Of a DNA stretch of 64,000 nucleotides, positions 55,667 to 64,000 are shown piece after piece. This stretch comes from Billgrantia azerbaijanica (GTDB lineage Bacteria; Pseudomonadota; Gammaproteobacteria; Pseudomonadales; Halomonadaceae): positions 124,001-188,000 of the forward strand of contig SBLD01000004.1 of assembly GCA_004551485.1 (NCBI GenBank), read 5' to 3'. Made by a program: the position numbers and the translations under genes. The notes beneath the pieces were generated by a model. The model was given only the letters and a program-made list of their open reading frames with translations. It was not told the origin of the DNA and did no database searches. Positions within the stretch are counted from its first letter, which is position 1. Each line of letters opens with the position of its first letter.

Positions 55667-55816
55667 GTGCGGCAGGCGCCTCAGCGTGTTCGCCCGCCCG
55701 TGAAAGGCAGGGCGTGGTGCACGCATTGCCTTCAACGCTCCCTTCACTCCCTTTTCCGCCCGGCGAGCTACGCTACATGAGTAAACAATGGCTGGTCGAG
55801 CGGTGCGGGAGGGCGT

Positions 55817-58800
55817 ATGGGCGCGCAACGAGCCTCGTCAGACGGCCGGCCGCGAGCGGCATGGCCGAGCCCGAACCGCTCGCCGCTGCTCCAGGAGCAG
55901 CCGCTGGCGCCGCCGCCTACCGGGCGGCCGCGCCGCCGCTGGCGTGGCTGGCTGCTGGGCCTCGCGGCCCTGGTCGCCATCGCCCTGGCGACCCTGCTGG
56001 TGGCCGAGGCGCGCACCTCGCACTTCCAGGCCGTGGAGCTGTCGCGCTATGCCGGCACCCTGGGCTACGCCCTGACCCCGGGTCAGAGCGACCGCATCCG
56101 TTTTCCGCGCCACGGCCCCTTCGACCAGCGTCTCGGCTATGCCCGCCTGCCGGAGCTCGAGGCGCGCCTGCAGGAGCGGGGCTACGCGATCGAGCGTCAG
56201 GCGCGCTTCTCGCCGGCGCTGCTGGAGTACACGCGCCGCGGCTTCTTCCCGCCCTATGCGGAGAAGACCCAGGCCGGTCTGGCGCTCCAGGAGTGCCGGG
56301 GCGAGCTGCTCTACGACTTCCGCCATCCACAGCGCCAGTATCCTCACTTCGCCGCCGTTCCGCCGCTGGTACTCCAGGTGCTGCTGTTCATCGAGAACCG
56401 CGACCTGCTGGATGCCCTTTCGCCCTACGCCAACCCGGCCGTCGACTGGCCGCGCTTTTCCAAGGCGGCGCTGACCCAGCTGGGCAAGGCGCTGGATCTG
56501 CCCGGCCAGGCCGCCGGCGGCAGCACCCTGGCGACCCAGATCGAGAAGTATCGTCACTCGCCGCACGGACTCACCATCTCGCCCATGGAGAAGGTGCGCC
56601 AGATGGTGTCGGCCAGCGTGCGCAGCTATCGGGAGGGCCCGCAGACGCTCTCAGCGCGTCAGGAGGTGGCGCTCGATTACCTCAACTCCGTGCCGCTTTC
56701 CGCCGCGCCCGGCTATGGCGAGGTGCACGGCCTCGGCGACGGCCTGTGGGTGTGGTTCGGTGCCGACTTCGATGCCGTCAACCGCCTGCTGGTCCCCGAC
56801 TTCGCCCCTCCCGGCTCTCTCGTGGCCCGGGGGCTGGCGCTGCGCCAGGTGGTTGCGCTGATGATCGCCCAGCGCCGACCTTCCTGGTACCTGGCCACAG
56901 GGCGCGAAGACCTGGAAACGCTCACCGACAGCCACCTGCGCCTGCTGGCCGCCGAGGGGCTGATCGGCGGCGGGCTGCGCGACGCCGCCCTTGGTCAGCG
57001 CCTGGCGTTCCGCGACTTCGTCCGCGACCCGCTGCACCTGCGGGTCGAGCCGGACAAGGGGGTGCAGGTGGCGCGCAGCCGCTTGGCCGGCCTGGTGGGC
57101 CAGCCGCTCTACGAGCTGGATCGCCTCGACCTGCGGGCGCGCACCACCCTGCACGGCGAGCTGCAACGCCAGGTCAGCGACTATCTGCAGCGCCTCGCCG
57201 ATCCCGCGTTCGCCCGTGAGCTCGGGCTCGTCGGCGAGCGGCTGCTGTCGCCGGAGACGACCGGGGCGGTTCGCTACAGCTTCACCCTGTTCGAACGCGG
57301 CGAGAAGGGCTTTCGCGTGCGCGTGCAGACCGACAACACCGACCAGCCCTTCGACCTCAACGAGGGCAGCAAGCTCGAGCTCGGCTCCACGGCCAAGCTG
57401 CGCGTGCTGGCGACCTACCTCGAGGTGATCGCCGAGCTGCACGGACGCCATGCCGGCAAGCCCGCGGAGGCGCTGCGCGAGGTGCCGGTCGATCGCCGGG
57501 ACGCGCTCAGCCGCTGGGTGCTCGACACCCTGAGTGCCGAGCCCGACATCGCCCTGGACGACTTGCTGGAAGCCGCCATGCAGCGACGCTATTCGGCGAG
57601 CCCGCATGAGGCCTTCTTCACCGGTGGCGGTCGCCACACCTTCAGCAACTTCCGTCGCGAGGACAACGGTCGTCGCCCGACGCTGAGCGAGGCGCTGCGC
57701 GAATCGCTCAACCTGCCCTTCGTGCGCCTGCTGCGCGACCTGGTGCATTACAGCACCCACCACGACGAACCGCGCAGCAAACTGCTGGAAGACGATAGCG
57801 ATCCGCGCCGCCTGGCCTACCTGCAGCGGTTTGCCGACCGCGAAGGACGCGTCTTCCTGGCGCGCTTCTGGGGCAAGTACCGCGACCTGGGCAGCGACGA
57901 GAGGCTCGCGGCCTTCCTCGGCGGAGTGAAGCCCACCGCCTCGCGTCTGGCGACGGTGCATCGCTACCTGTTCCCGGAGGCCGATCGTGACAACCTTGCG
58001 GCCTTCCTGGCCGCACGGCTGCCCGGAGAGCCCCTCGGCGAGCGGCGCCTCGATGAACTCCACGCCATGCATGCCCCCGGCCGGCATTCGCTGTCGGACC
58101 AGGGGCACTTCGCCCGGGTGCACCCGCTCGAGCTGTGGCTGCTCGGCTACTTGCTGGACTATCCCGAGGCCTCCTTCGCCGAAGCCGTGGCGGCCAGCCG
58201 GGAAGAGCGCCAGGCCGTCTATGGCTGGCTGTTCACCACCCGCCACCGTAGCGCCCGTGACGTGCGCATCCGCACCATGCTCGAGGTCGAGGCCTTCGGC
58301 GACATCCACCGGCGCTGGCAGCGCCTCGGCTACCCCTTCGAGCAGTTGGTGCCGTCGCTCGCCACCGCCCTGGGCGCCTCGGGGGACCGCCCGGCGGCGC
58401 TGGCCGAGCTGATGGGCATCATCCTCAACGATGGGGTGCGGTTGCCGACCCTGCGCATCGACGAGCTGCACTTCGCCACCGCCACGCCCTACGAGACGCG
58501 GTTCGTTCCGGCCGCGACCGGGGGGCAGCAGGTGATGGCGCCGGAGGTGGCGGCGGTGCTGCGCGAGACGCTCGCGCAGGTGGTGGAGGGCGGCACGGCC
58601 CGCCGCCTGCAGGGCAGCTTCGGCCTGACGGACGGCACGGCGCTGACCCTGGGGGGCAAGACCGGCACCGGCAACAACCGCATCGAGACCGTGAGCCGCA
58701 GCGGCCAGGTCATCGACTCGCGGGCCCGCAACCGCACCGCCACCTTCGTCTTCTACCTGGGGGATGACCACTTCGGCACCCTCACCGCCTACGTGCCCGG

Positions 58801-58951
58801 CAGCGCGTCGGACGACTTCCGTTTCACCTCGGCGCTGCCCGTGCAGGTGCTCAAGGGGATGGAGCCGCTCCTGGTGCCGCACCTCGATCCCGATTCCGGT
58901 GAGCGCTGCCTGCCACCGACCGATGACGAACTGCTGATGGCGGGCGGGTAG
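55817..58951 (+). CDS. Bifunctional class A PBP-like protein (GT51 + transpeptidase)
   Basis: 1044 residues. One N-terminal membrane helix (about 44-64), then a glycosyltransferase-51 domain with divergent motifs FIENRDLLD (about 188; usually EDRxF) and GGSTLATQIEKY, and a penicillin-binding transpeptidase domain with GSTAK (about 522), SLN (about 630) and GGKTGTG (about 946). The inserted segments make it longer than PBP1a/1b. Expected in periplasmic peptidoglycan synthesis. GGGAGGG lies a few bases before ATG 55817. Confidence 0.85.
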   Translation: MGAQRASSDGRPRAAWPSPNRSPLLQEQPLAPPPTGRPRRRWRGWLLGLAALVAIALATLLVAEARTSHFQAVELSRYAGTLGYALTPGQSDRIRFPRHGPFDQRLGYARLPELEARLQERGYAIERQARFSPALLEYTRRGFFPPYAEKTQAGLALQECRGELLYDFRHPQRQYPHFAAVPPLVLQVLLFIENRDLLDALSPYANPAVDWPRFSKAALTQLGKALDLPGQAAGGSTLATQIEKYRHSPHGLTISPMEKVRQMVSASVRSYREGPQTLSARQEVALDYLNSVPLSAAPGYGEVHGLGDGLWVWFGADFDAVNRLLVPDFAPPGSLVARGLALRQVVALMIAQRRPSWYLATGREDLETLTDSHLRLLAAEGLIGGGLRDAALGQRLAFRDFVRDPLHLRVEPDKGVQVARSRLAGLVGQPLYELDRLDLRARTTLHGELQRQVSDYLQRLADPAFARELGLVGERLLSPETTGAVRYSFTLFERGEKGFRVRVQTDNTDQPFDLNEGSKLELGSTAKLRVLATYLEVIAELHGRHAGKPAEALREVPVDRRDALSRWVLDTLSAEPDIALDDLLEAAMQRRYSASPHEAFFTGGGRHTFSNFRREDNGRRPTLSEALRESLNLPFVRLLRDLVHYSTHHDEPRSKLLEDDSDPRRLAYLQRFADREGRVFLARFWGKYRDLGSDERLAAFLGGVKPTASRLATVHRYLFPEADRDNLAAFLAARLPGEPLGERRLDELHAMHAPGRHSLSDQGHFARVHPLELWLLGYLLDYPEASFAEAVAASREERQAVYGWLFTTRHRSARDVRIRTMLEVEAFGDIHRRWQRLGYPFEQLVPSLATALGASGDRPAALAELMGIILNDGVRLPTLRIDELHFATATPYETRFVPAATGGQQVMAPEVAAVLRETLAQVVEGGTARRLQGSFGLTDGTALTLGGKTGTGNNRIETVSRSGQVIDSRARNRTATFVFYLGDDHFGTLTAYVPGSASDDFRFTSALPVQVLKGMEPLLVPHLDPDSGERCLPPTDDELLMAGG

Positions 58952-59120
58952 GGGAGCAGGCGCCTTGCACCACCGAAGCGCCCTCTGGGACGGACCTGTC
59001 CATAGCCTCATGAGCCAGCGCTGTCGCGAAATGGCGACGGCCTTGTCGCCGCCATGCCACATGGGTGACCTGAATCACCTCCGCTAGAATGGGCCCAACC
59101 ATCAAGGCAAGGAGGTGCCC

Positions 59121-59306
59121 ATGTCCCGTCGTTTGCTGTTGCTATTCCTGCTGCTGCTCTCGGTCCTGCTGGTGGCCGGCTGCAGCTACCAGCCAGCGCG
59201 TATCAAGTCCGAACCACTGGTTATCTTCGACGATGGCCGTGGCCACGATCACGGCCACGGTCGTGGTTTCTGCCCCCCGGGCCAGGCCAAGAAGGGGCGT
59301 TGCTGA
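59121..59306 (+). CDS. Small lipoprotein, FCPPG...GRC type (1)
   Basis: 61 residues. Signal peptide with lipobox VAGC, then SYQPARIKSEPLVIFDD, a His/Gly patch (GRGHDHGHGRG) and the C-terminal FCPPGQAKKGRC. AAGGAGGTGCCC precedes the ATG. Paralogue of the gene at 59479; the ends are conserved and the middle differs. The two Cys of the tail could form a disulfide or bind metal with the His patch. Role unknown. Confidence 0.78.
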   Translation: MSRRLLLLFLLLLSVLLVAGCSYQPARIKSEPLVIFDDGRGHDHGHGRGFCPPGQAKKGRC

Positions 59307-59334
59307 GCTTGCACGTTCTTTCCCCGCTCCCGGC

Positions 59335-59362
59335 TTGGCCCCCTGGGGGGACGGCCTATACT
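59335..59362 (+). promoter_or_regulatory. Probable sigma-70 promoter for the second lipoprotein gene
   Basis: TTGGCC (59335-59340), 16-base spacer, TATACT (59357-59362), about 115 bases before the ATG at 59479. It implies separate expression from the first lipoprotein gene. Confidence 0.5.
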
Positions 59363-59478
59363 GAACAAGAACGGTGTTCGCAGCGTCCGCTCGGCGACCG
59401 CGGTTGCTGCCGCGACGCAGGACGTTCAATACCGGGAACGAAGGGAGCTCAATCTCAGTACCCCGCGAGGTATGTACC

Positions 59479-59787
59479 ATGAGAACTCCCATCCGCCTGC
59501 TACTGCTCGTCCTGGTGGCCGCCAGCCTGACGCTGGCCGGCTGCAGCTACACGCCGGCGCGCGTCCAGTCCAGGCCCCTGGTCGAGATCGATACCGGGTA
59601 CCCCTACTACTCCGGGCGGCGTTACTACCATGACGATGATCACTATCATCGTCATCGCGACTATCGCCGGGATCGCCGCTATCGCTACGATGACCACCGC
59701 CACGACTACTACGATGACCGCGGCCGCGACCACCGCGGTCGGGGCGGTTTCTGTCCGCCGGGGCTGCGCATGCAGGGGCGTTGCTGA
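59479..59787 (+). CDS. Small lipoprotein, FCPPG...GRC type (2), Tyr/His/Arg/Asp-rich
   Basis: 102 residues. Signal peptide and lipobox LAGC, then SYTPARVQSRPLVEID parallel to the gene at 59121. The middle is an expanded tract of Tyr, His, Arg and Asp (HYHRHRDYRRDRRYRYDDH), and the tail is GFCPPGLRMQGRC. The low-complexity tract could bind metal or anionic polymers; unproven. Its start was decided by the signal peptide. Confidence 0.78.
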   Translation: MRTPIRLLLLVLVAASLTLAGCSYTPARVQSRPLVEIDTGYPYYSGRRYYHDDDHYHRHRDYRRDRRYRYDDHRHDYYDDRGRDHRGRGGFCPPGLRMQGRC

Positions 59788-60083
59788 GAGTGGCCCGGGG
59801 CTACGTCTCGAGACAGCTGACGTCCCCATGCATGAGGTGCCGTTCCTTCCCCCCTGGCTCGGCGTGCCGGGCTGTCTGAGGCCGCCGCTCCGCTGAAGTC
59901 CGGCGTCACTTCGTCTCTCCTCCTTCTCGCGAACGACCTGGCCGCGCGCCCTCCGAGCCCCCGGCAGGGGGCGCTGGGCAAGCAGGTTTGCCCGTCCGGT
60001 TCTAGGCTGAAGACAACGCCGTGGGCGAGGCCTGGCTTCCCTCGCTGCGGCTTTGAGCCGTCTGAATGACAAGGACCGATACG

Positions 60084-61118
60084 ATGATGCTCTTCTACCA
60101 TTCTGACCAGGAGCGCCATGCCCCCGCGACCTTCCTGGTTCGCGGTCAGGTGACCGATTGCCCGGAGGGGCCGGTGCGCGCCGAGCTGCTCGCCGGTGGG
60201 ATCGCCCGCGTGGGCCTGGCGCTCACGACGCCCGCTGCGGTGGACAGCCCCGCGCTGCGTGGCCGGCTGGCGAAGATCCACTCGGCCCGCTACCTGACCT
60301 TCCTCGAGACCATTCATGCCCGCTGGCGCGAGCTGCCCGGTGCCGCCGAGCGGGTGCTGCCCAACGTTCACCCGTGTGGCGGCGGCCATCACTACTCGCA
60401 CCATCCGGTGGGCCAGGCCGGCTGGCACCTGCACGACATGGCCTGCCCGATCGGGGCCGGCAGCTTCGCCGGCATCCTGGCCAGCGCGGCAACCGCCCAG
60501 GCGGCCGCCGAGGCGGTGCTGGGCGGGCACGGCAGCGCCTATGCGCTGTGTCGCCCGCCCGGTCACCACGCAGGGCCGGAGCGTGCCGGTGGCTTCTGTT
60601 TCCTGAACAACGCGGCGCTCGCCGCCACCGTGCTGCGCGAGCAGTTCGACCGGGTCGCCATCCTCGACGTGGACGTGCACCACGGCAACGGCACCCAGGA
60701 CATCTTCTACTACCGTGGCGATGTGTGGACCGGCTCGTTGCACGTCGACCCCAACGACTTCTACCCCTTCTTCTGGGGCGGGGCCGACGAGGAGGGCATG
60801 GGCGACGGGCTCGGCGCCAACGTCAACCGGCCGCTGCCGCTGGGCAGTGACGGCGCGGCCTTCCGCGAGGCACTGGATGCGCTGCTCGTGCGCCTCGACG
60901 ACTTCCGTCCCCAGGCGGTGGTGGTCGCCCTGGGGCTGGATACCCACAAGGACGACCCCCTGGCCGGCATGACCCTGGAGACCGAGGACTTCACTGCCGT
61001 CGGGCGTCGCCTGGCCGCCCTGTCGCTGCCCACCGTGCTGGTGCAGGAAGGGGGCTACCCCACCGGGTCGCTCGGCGCCAACCTGGCCGCCTTCATGCGC
61101 GGCTACTATGACTTGTGA
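60084..61118 (+). CDS. Histone deacetylase/acetylpolyamine amidohydrolase family protein
   Basis: 344 residues. Zn-dependent deacetylase fold: CRPPGHHAGPERAGGFCFLNN holds the catalytic His-His pair, ILDVDVHHGNGTQD the metal Asp/His, and ALGLDTHKDDPLAGM the second metal Asp. The bacterial family includes acetylpolyamine amidohydrolases. ATG at 60084 (MMLFYHSD) is chosen because AAGGA lies upstream and the family starts there; an ATG at 60066 is in frame. About 90 bases before a RidA gene. Confidence 0.88.
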   Translation: MMLFYHSDQERHAPATFLVRGQVTDCPEGPVRAELLAGGIARVGLALTTPAAVDSPALRGRLAKIHSARYLTFLETIHARWRELPGAAERVLPNVHPCGGGHHYSHHPVGQAGWHLHDMACPIGAGSFAGILASAATAQAAAEAVLGGHGSAYALCRPPGHHAGPERAGGFCFLNNAALAATVLREQFDRVAILDVDVHHGNGTQDIFYYRGDVWTGSLHVDPNDFYPFFWGGADEEGMGDGLGANVNRPLPLGSDGAAFREALDALLVRLDDFRPQAVVVALGLDTHKDDPLAGMTLETEDFTAVGRRLAALSLPTVLVQEGGYPTGSLGANLAAFMRGYYDL

Positions 61119-61208
61119 ACCCCAGACGACCTGCGAACCCAAGGCAAGACCGGCAAGCCTGCCCGGCAGGCAAGTCGCCGCCGGCGAATGAGCATCGAGG
61201 AGAGCATC

Positions 61209-61565
61209 ATGAGCCTGAGCCATCACGACAGCAACACGCGCATGAGCCAGATCACCATCCACAATGACACCGTCTACCTAGCGGGCCAGGTACCCGCCGA
61301 CGACACGGCCGACATGCAAGGCCAGACCGAGCAGGTGCTGGCGCGCATCGACGAACTGCTGGACAGGGCGGGCACGTCCAAGGAGCACCTGATCGCGGTG
61401 CAGATCTGGATCGCCAGCATGACCGAGTTCGAGCAGATGAACGCCGTCTGGGACGACTGGGTGGTGGCGGACCGGCCGCCGGTACGCGCCTGTGTCGAGG
61501 CGAGGCTGGCCAAGCCGGAGTGGAAGGTGGAAATCATGGTCACCGCCGCCCTGCCGGAGGCCTGA
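61209..61565 (+). CDS. RidA-family protein
   Basis: 118 residues. RidA/YjgF fold (DTVYLAGQVPADD, GQTEQVLARIDELLDRAG, RPPVRACVEARLAKPEWKVEIMVTA) with the family Arg conserved (ACVEARL). Removes reactive enamine/imine intermediates or acts as a relative of such deaminases. GAGGAGAG before ATG 61209 decides the start. Likely in an operon with the deacetylase-like gene, in keeping with polyamine or amine catabolism. Confidence 0.87.
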   Translation: MSLSHHDSNTRMSQITIHNDTVYLAGQVPADDTADMQGQTEQVLARIDELLDRAGTSKEHLIAVQIWIASMTEFEQMNAVWDDWVVADRPPVRACVEARLAKPEWKVEIMVTAALPEA

Positions 61566-61720
61566 CATGCGCATGATCGCTGCCGGAGCGCCGGAGCGCC
61601 GGCCGCTGGTATCTCCCGGTCCGAGTGCAGCTTCCGGCATGAGTTCGATTGCCACCGGCATTGAGCAGGGCCTGCGGCAAACGTGCCGGCAGCCTGCCAG
61701 ACGTGACGCTGATCTACTGC

Positions 61721-61865
61721 GAAAGCCGGTCTTTCGGCCAATTTCATTCGATCTGGTTCGCTAAATAGCTCGCTATTCGCCTCATCAGATCGATAAACTT
61801 GTCTCGAAATCCGTCTTTCTCATGACGATCGGTCAAGTCCGACAGGCTGCTAGCCTGCCGGCAGT
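61721..61865. repeat. Palindromic intergenic element, related to 47663-47753
   Basis: GAAAGCCGGTCTTTC (61721-61735), then CGATCTG (61749) ... CAGATCG (61786) enclosing AATAG-CTCG-CTATT (61764-61777), followed by ATCCGTCTTTCTCATGACGA. The central AGCTCG loop and the TCCGTCTTT block recur in the other element. The 61566-61884 gap holds no convincing gene. Confidence 0.6.
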
Positions 61866-61884
61866 CGCGGCAGGATGAAGGGAA

Positions 61885-62937
61885 ATGGCATTGGTACTTG
61901 CATGGAGCACGCTCTTTACGCTGCTGACCCTGGGCATGGCCTGGGGGGCTGCGGCGCTATGGTTTCGACTGGCGTCGCCCGCGCCCTGGCGGCAGGTGAT
62001 GCTGGGGCTGTGGGCCGCGATGGCCCTGGTCCTGGTGGCTCTCGCCCTGCTGGGCTATCGCGGTGCGGCACTCGCCGGACAGCTGGGGCTCATGACCCTG
62101 CTCATGACCTGGTGGTTTCGCCTGACGCCCACGCATGATCGCCCCTGGGCCGACGATGTGGCACACCTGGCGACCGGCCGGGTCGAGGGAGAGCGGGTGA
62201 CGCTCGACCATGTGCGCTGCTTCGCGTGGCAGACGCGCGAGCGCGCCGCGGTGCGCTGGGAGCCGCGTCACTATGACCTGGCACGGCTCGACTCGGTGGA
62301 CCTCATCATTTCCAACTGGGGGCGGCCAGGAATCGCCCATGTGATGGTCTCTTTCGGCTTCGGCGGCGAGACGTTCGTGGTCTTTTCGGTGGAGGTGCGC
62401 CGCCAGAAGGGCGAGCGCTTTTCCGAGTTCGGCGGCTTCTTCCGCCAGTACGAACTCGCCATCGTCGCCGCCGACGAACGCGATGCGGTGCGCCTGCGCA
62501 GCAACGTGCGCGGCGAGACGGTGTGGCTCTACCGGCTCGACATGTCGCGTCACGCCATTCGCTCGCTGCTGCTGGCCTACGTCGCGGAGGCCAACCGGCT
62601 GGCACGCACGCCGCGTTTCTACAACACCATCACCGGCAATTGCACCACCCTGGTATTCGCCATGGCGCGCCGGCTGGGTGCCGTGCTGCCGCTGGATCAT
62701 CGTCTGCTGCTCACCGGCAGGCTGCCCGAGTATGCCTACCGGGTCGGCGGGCTCTGGCCGGGCCATGCCCTGGACGAGTTGACCCGGCGGGGCAACATCG
62801 TCGCGCGGGCCCGGGCGGCAGACGACGACCCGGCGTTCTCGCAGCGTATCCGCGAGGGGGTGCCTGGCTGGGAGGGAGTGGTCGCGGGTGGGGAAGCCGA
62901 AGCGTTGCCGTCGGTGAGCCAGCAGGATGAACGCTGA
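61885..62937 (+). CDS. DUF4105 membrane protein
   Basis: 350 residues. Three N-terminal hydrophobic helices, then a DUF4105 (Lnb N-terminal-like) domain with HVMVSFGFGGETFVVFSVEV and YNTITGNCTTLVF. The Cys near residue 253 is a papain-like nucleophile candidate, and the His in GIAHVMVSF may pair with it. Family members are predicted envelope peptidases or amidases. GAAGGGAA precedes the ATG. Confidence 0.82.
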   Translation: MALVLAWSTLFTLLTLGMAWGAAALWFRLASPAPWRQVMLGLWAAMALVLVALALLGYRGAALAGQLGLMTLLMTWWFRLTPTHDRPWADDVAHLATGRVEGERVTLDHVRCFAWQTRERAAVRWEPRHYDLARLDSVDLIISNWGRPGIAHVMVSFGFGGETFVVFSVEVRRQKGERFSEFGGFFRQYELAIVAADERDAVRLRSNVRGETVWLYRLDMSRHAIRSLLLAYVAEANRLARTPRFYNTITGNCTTLVFAMARRLGAVLPLDHRLLLTGRLPEYAYRVGGLWPGHALDELTRRGNIVARARAADDDPAFSQRIREGVPGWEGVVAGGEAEALPSVSQQDER

Positions 62938-62948
62938 AACAGAAGAAC

Positions 62949-62971
62949 GCCACGAGGCAACCCCTCGTGGC
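62949..62971 (+). terminator. Hairpin after the DUF4105 gene
   Basis: GCCACGAGG / CAACC / CCTCGTGGC, a perfect 9-bp stem about 12 bases beyond the stop; no U run. Confidence 0.5.
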
Positions 62972-63159
62972 GCGACGCCTCCCTGAGCATCGTCCCGATG
63001 CCGTATCCCTGCCGAGCTCCTTGCCCGCCTGCGTCCGTGTCCTGTGGTGCGGCAGTGTCCCTTGCCTGTCCTGCTGGAGGACATGACCGTTATCGCCGTT
63101 TGGCATGACAACTGCGTGACATGACGATGAAGAAGCGGTGACAACGGCCCGATTTCAGG

Positions 63160-63894
63160 TTAGTCGTCGTGGCGACCGGGTTCCAGTGCCCGAAGCAGGC
63201 CGCGCAGCAGCGAAAGTTCCTTGCGGCTGGGTTGGGCGCGGGCGAACAGCGCCTGGAGCTGTGCTTCGGTGCGGGCGTGGGGCTGGGTGAGAAAGCCGCT
63301 CGCGGCCATCACTCGCGCCAGGTGTGCGTGGAAGTGATCGAGCTGCTCGCGGGTGGGGGCGCGTTCGCCGGTCGGGCGCGGGGCACGGTAGTCGCTGGCC
63401 GGGCGCCGGCGCCACGCCTTGAACGTCTCGTAGGCGAGCACCTGCACGGCCTGGGACAGGTTGAGGATGCCGTAGTCGGGATTGGCGGGAATGCTCACCT
63501 GGTGGGTGCAGCGGCGGATCTCGTCGTTGGTGAGGCCGAAGCGCTCGCGGCCGAACACCAGCGCCACGGGATCGTCCTCGGCGCGCTCGACCACGGCCCG
63601 GGCCATCGCCTCGGGCTCATCGAAGTGGGGCAGGGGGAGACTTCTCAGCCGCGCGCTCGCGCCCACCACCTGCACGCAGTCGCCGACGGCATCGGCCAGC
63701 GATGCCACCGTCCGGGCGCGTTCGACGATGTCCTCGGCGCCGGCGGCCAGGCGCGAGGCCTCCGGATCGGGAAACCGGCGGGGATTGACCAGCACCAGGT
63801 TGGTGAGGCCCATGGTCTTCATGGCCCGCGCCGAGGCGCCGATGTTGCCGGGGTGGTAGGTCTGGACGAGGACGATGTGGATATTGTGGAGCAT
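63160..63894 (-). CDS. trmJ: tRNA (cytidine/uridine-2'-O-)-methyltransferase TrmJ
   Basis: 244 residues. SpoU/TrmH-type SPOUT methyltransferase: IVLVQTYHPGNIGASARAMK (motif 1), ALVFGRERFGLTNDEI (motif 2) and IPANPDYGILNLSQAV (motif 3), plus the C-terminal extension typical of TrmJ. Modifies position 32 of several tRNAs. ATG at 63894 matches the usual MLxNIRIVLV start; a promoter lies just upstream. Confidence 0.93.
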   Translation of the reverse strand: MLHNIHIVLVQTYHPGNIGASARAMKTMGLTNLVLVNPRRFPDPEASRLAAGAEDIVERARTVASLADAVGDCVQVVGASARLRSLPLPHFDEPEAMARAVVERAEDDPVALVFGRERFGLTNDEIRRCTHQVSIPANPDYGILNLSQAVQVLAYETFKAWRRRPASDYRAPRPTGERAPTREQLDHFHAHLARVMAASGFLTQPHARTEAQLQALFARAQPSRKELSLLRGLLRALEPGRHDD

Positions 63895-63923
63895 GTGGCG
63901 ATTGCAGGTGGAGTGGGGCCTGT

Positions 63924-63951
63924 ATTCTAGCGGCAGGACGGAAAACTGTAA
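63924..63951 (-). promoter_or_regulatory. Probable sigma-70 promoter of trmJ
   Basis: On the minus strand TTACAG (63951-63946), 16-base spacer, TAGAAT (63929-63924), about 30 bases before the trmJ ATG. Confidence 0.55.
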
Positions 63952-64000
63952 GCCGTAAGCTGTAAGAGTCCCTTGGCTCAAGATATTCGCCCAAGCTGTG

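Noticed and set aside
53390-55828. Open frame of about 800 codons on the minus strand opposite the CysK-glutaredoxin fusion
   Set aside because: Antisense shadow in G+C-rich DNA; its composition follows the third codon positions of the true gene.
56651-59062. Open frame of about 800 codons opposite the PBP-like gene
   Set aside because: No motif, and the plus strand shows SxxK, SxN and KTG in order.

Overview
The window is high-G+C DNA from a proteobacterium, most probably a halophilic gammaproteobacterium of the Halomonadaceae (Halomonas-like). This is an inference from gene content: an OsmC-YcaO fusion, a liuABCDE leucine-degradation operon, an AcoR-controlled acetoin cluster, an SbtA-type permease, a tungstate transporter, and the dense packing with ATGA overlaps. 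No rRNA, tRNA, CRISPR array or prophage was seen. The window opens inside a methyltransferase-like gene and closes just upstream of trmJ.

Layout. 0.5-2.7 kb: ycaO fusion. 2.7-9.9 kb: an accessory zone of visibly lower G+C holding a GlxA-type regulator, an MBL hydrolase, a pirin, a HigBA toxin-antitoxin pair, a second 3-methyladenine glycosylase, TehB and a cupin. This cargo is punctuated by partial copies of the 3' ends of the two flanking genes (ycaO on the left, mvaB/liuE on the right) and by transposase scraps. 9.9-17.0 kb: liuABCDE on the minus strand, with REP-like palindromes in every non-overlapping gap and a LiuR-like operator upstream. 17.3-19.4 kb: sbtA and a divergent LysR gene. 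19.4-22.7 kb: tupBCA and a divergent one-component regulator. 22.7-32.2 kb: acoR, a sigma-54 promoter, and an operon of a Tat-dependent GMC dehydrogenase pair, acoA, butanediol dehydrogenase, acoB, a free lipoyl domain, a truncated E2 and a lipoate ligase-like protein.

32.2-35.8 kb: a second accessory insert (MBL hydrolase, 44-codon ORF, TetR, LysE, NYN nuclease) closed by a decayed copy of the 3' end of the lipoate ligase gene. This is the same architecture as at ycaO and mvaB. 35.8-47.4 kb: single genes (TfoX-N, two VOC proteins, methyltransferase, S33 hydrolase, DUF503, Tag, tautomerase-like, GDPD, a low-G+C alpha/beta hydrolase, AmrS, a lipoprotein and a GGDEF protein). 47.9-53.4 kb: an operon of a large BTAD/AAA regulator, a tandem DUF4242 protein, OsmC and a flavin monooxygenase. 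53.5-63.9 kb: a CysK-glutaredoxin fusion with a CMD protein, a divergent class A PBP-like protein, two small related lipoproteins, an HDAC-like amidohydrolase with RidA, a DUF4105 protein and trmJ.

How the parts fit: the liu genes take isovaleryl-CoA to acetyl-CoA and acetoacetate. The aco genes take 2,3-butanediol and acetoin to acetyl-CoA and acetaldehyde. The most unusual feature is the repeated 'host gene - foreign cassette - copy of that gene's own 3' end' architecture, present at three separate genes and possibly at a fourth place.
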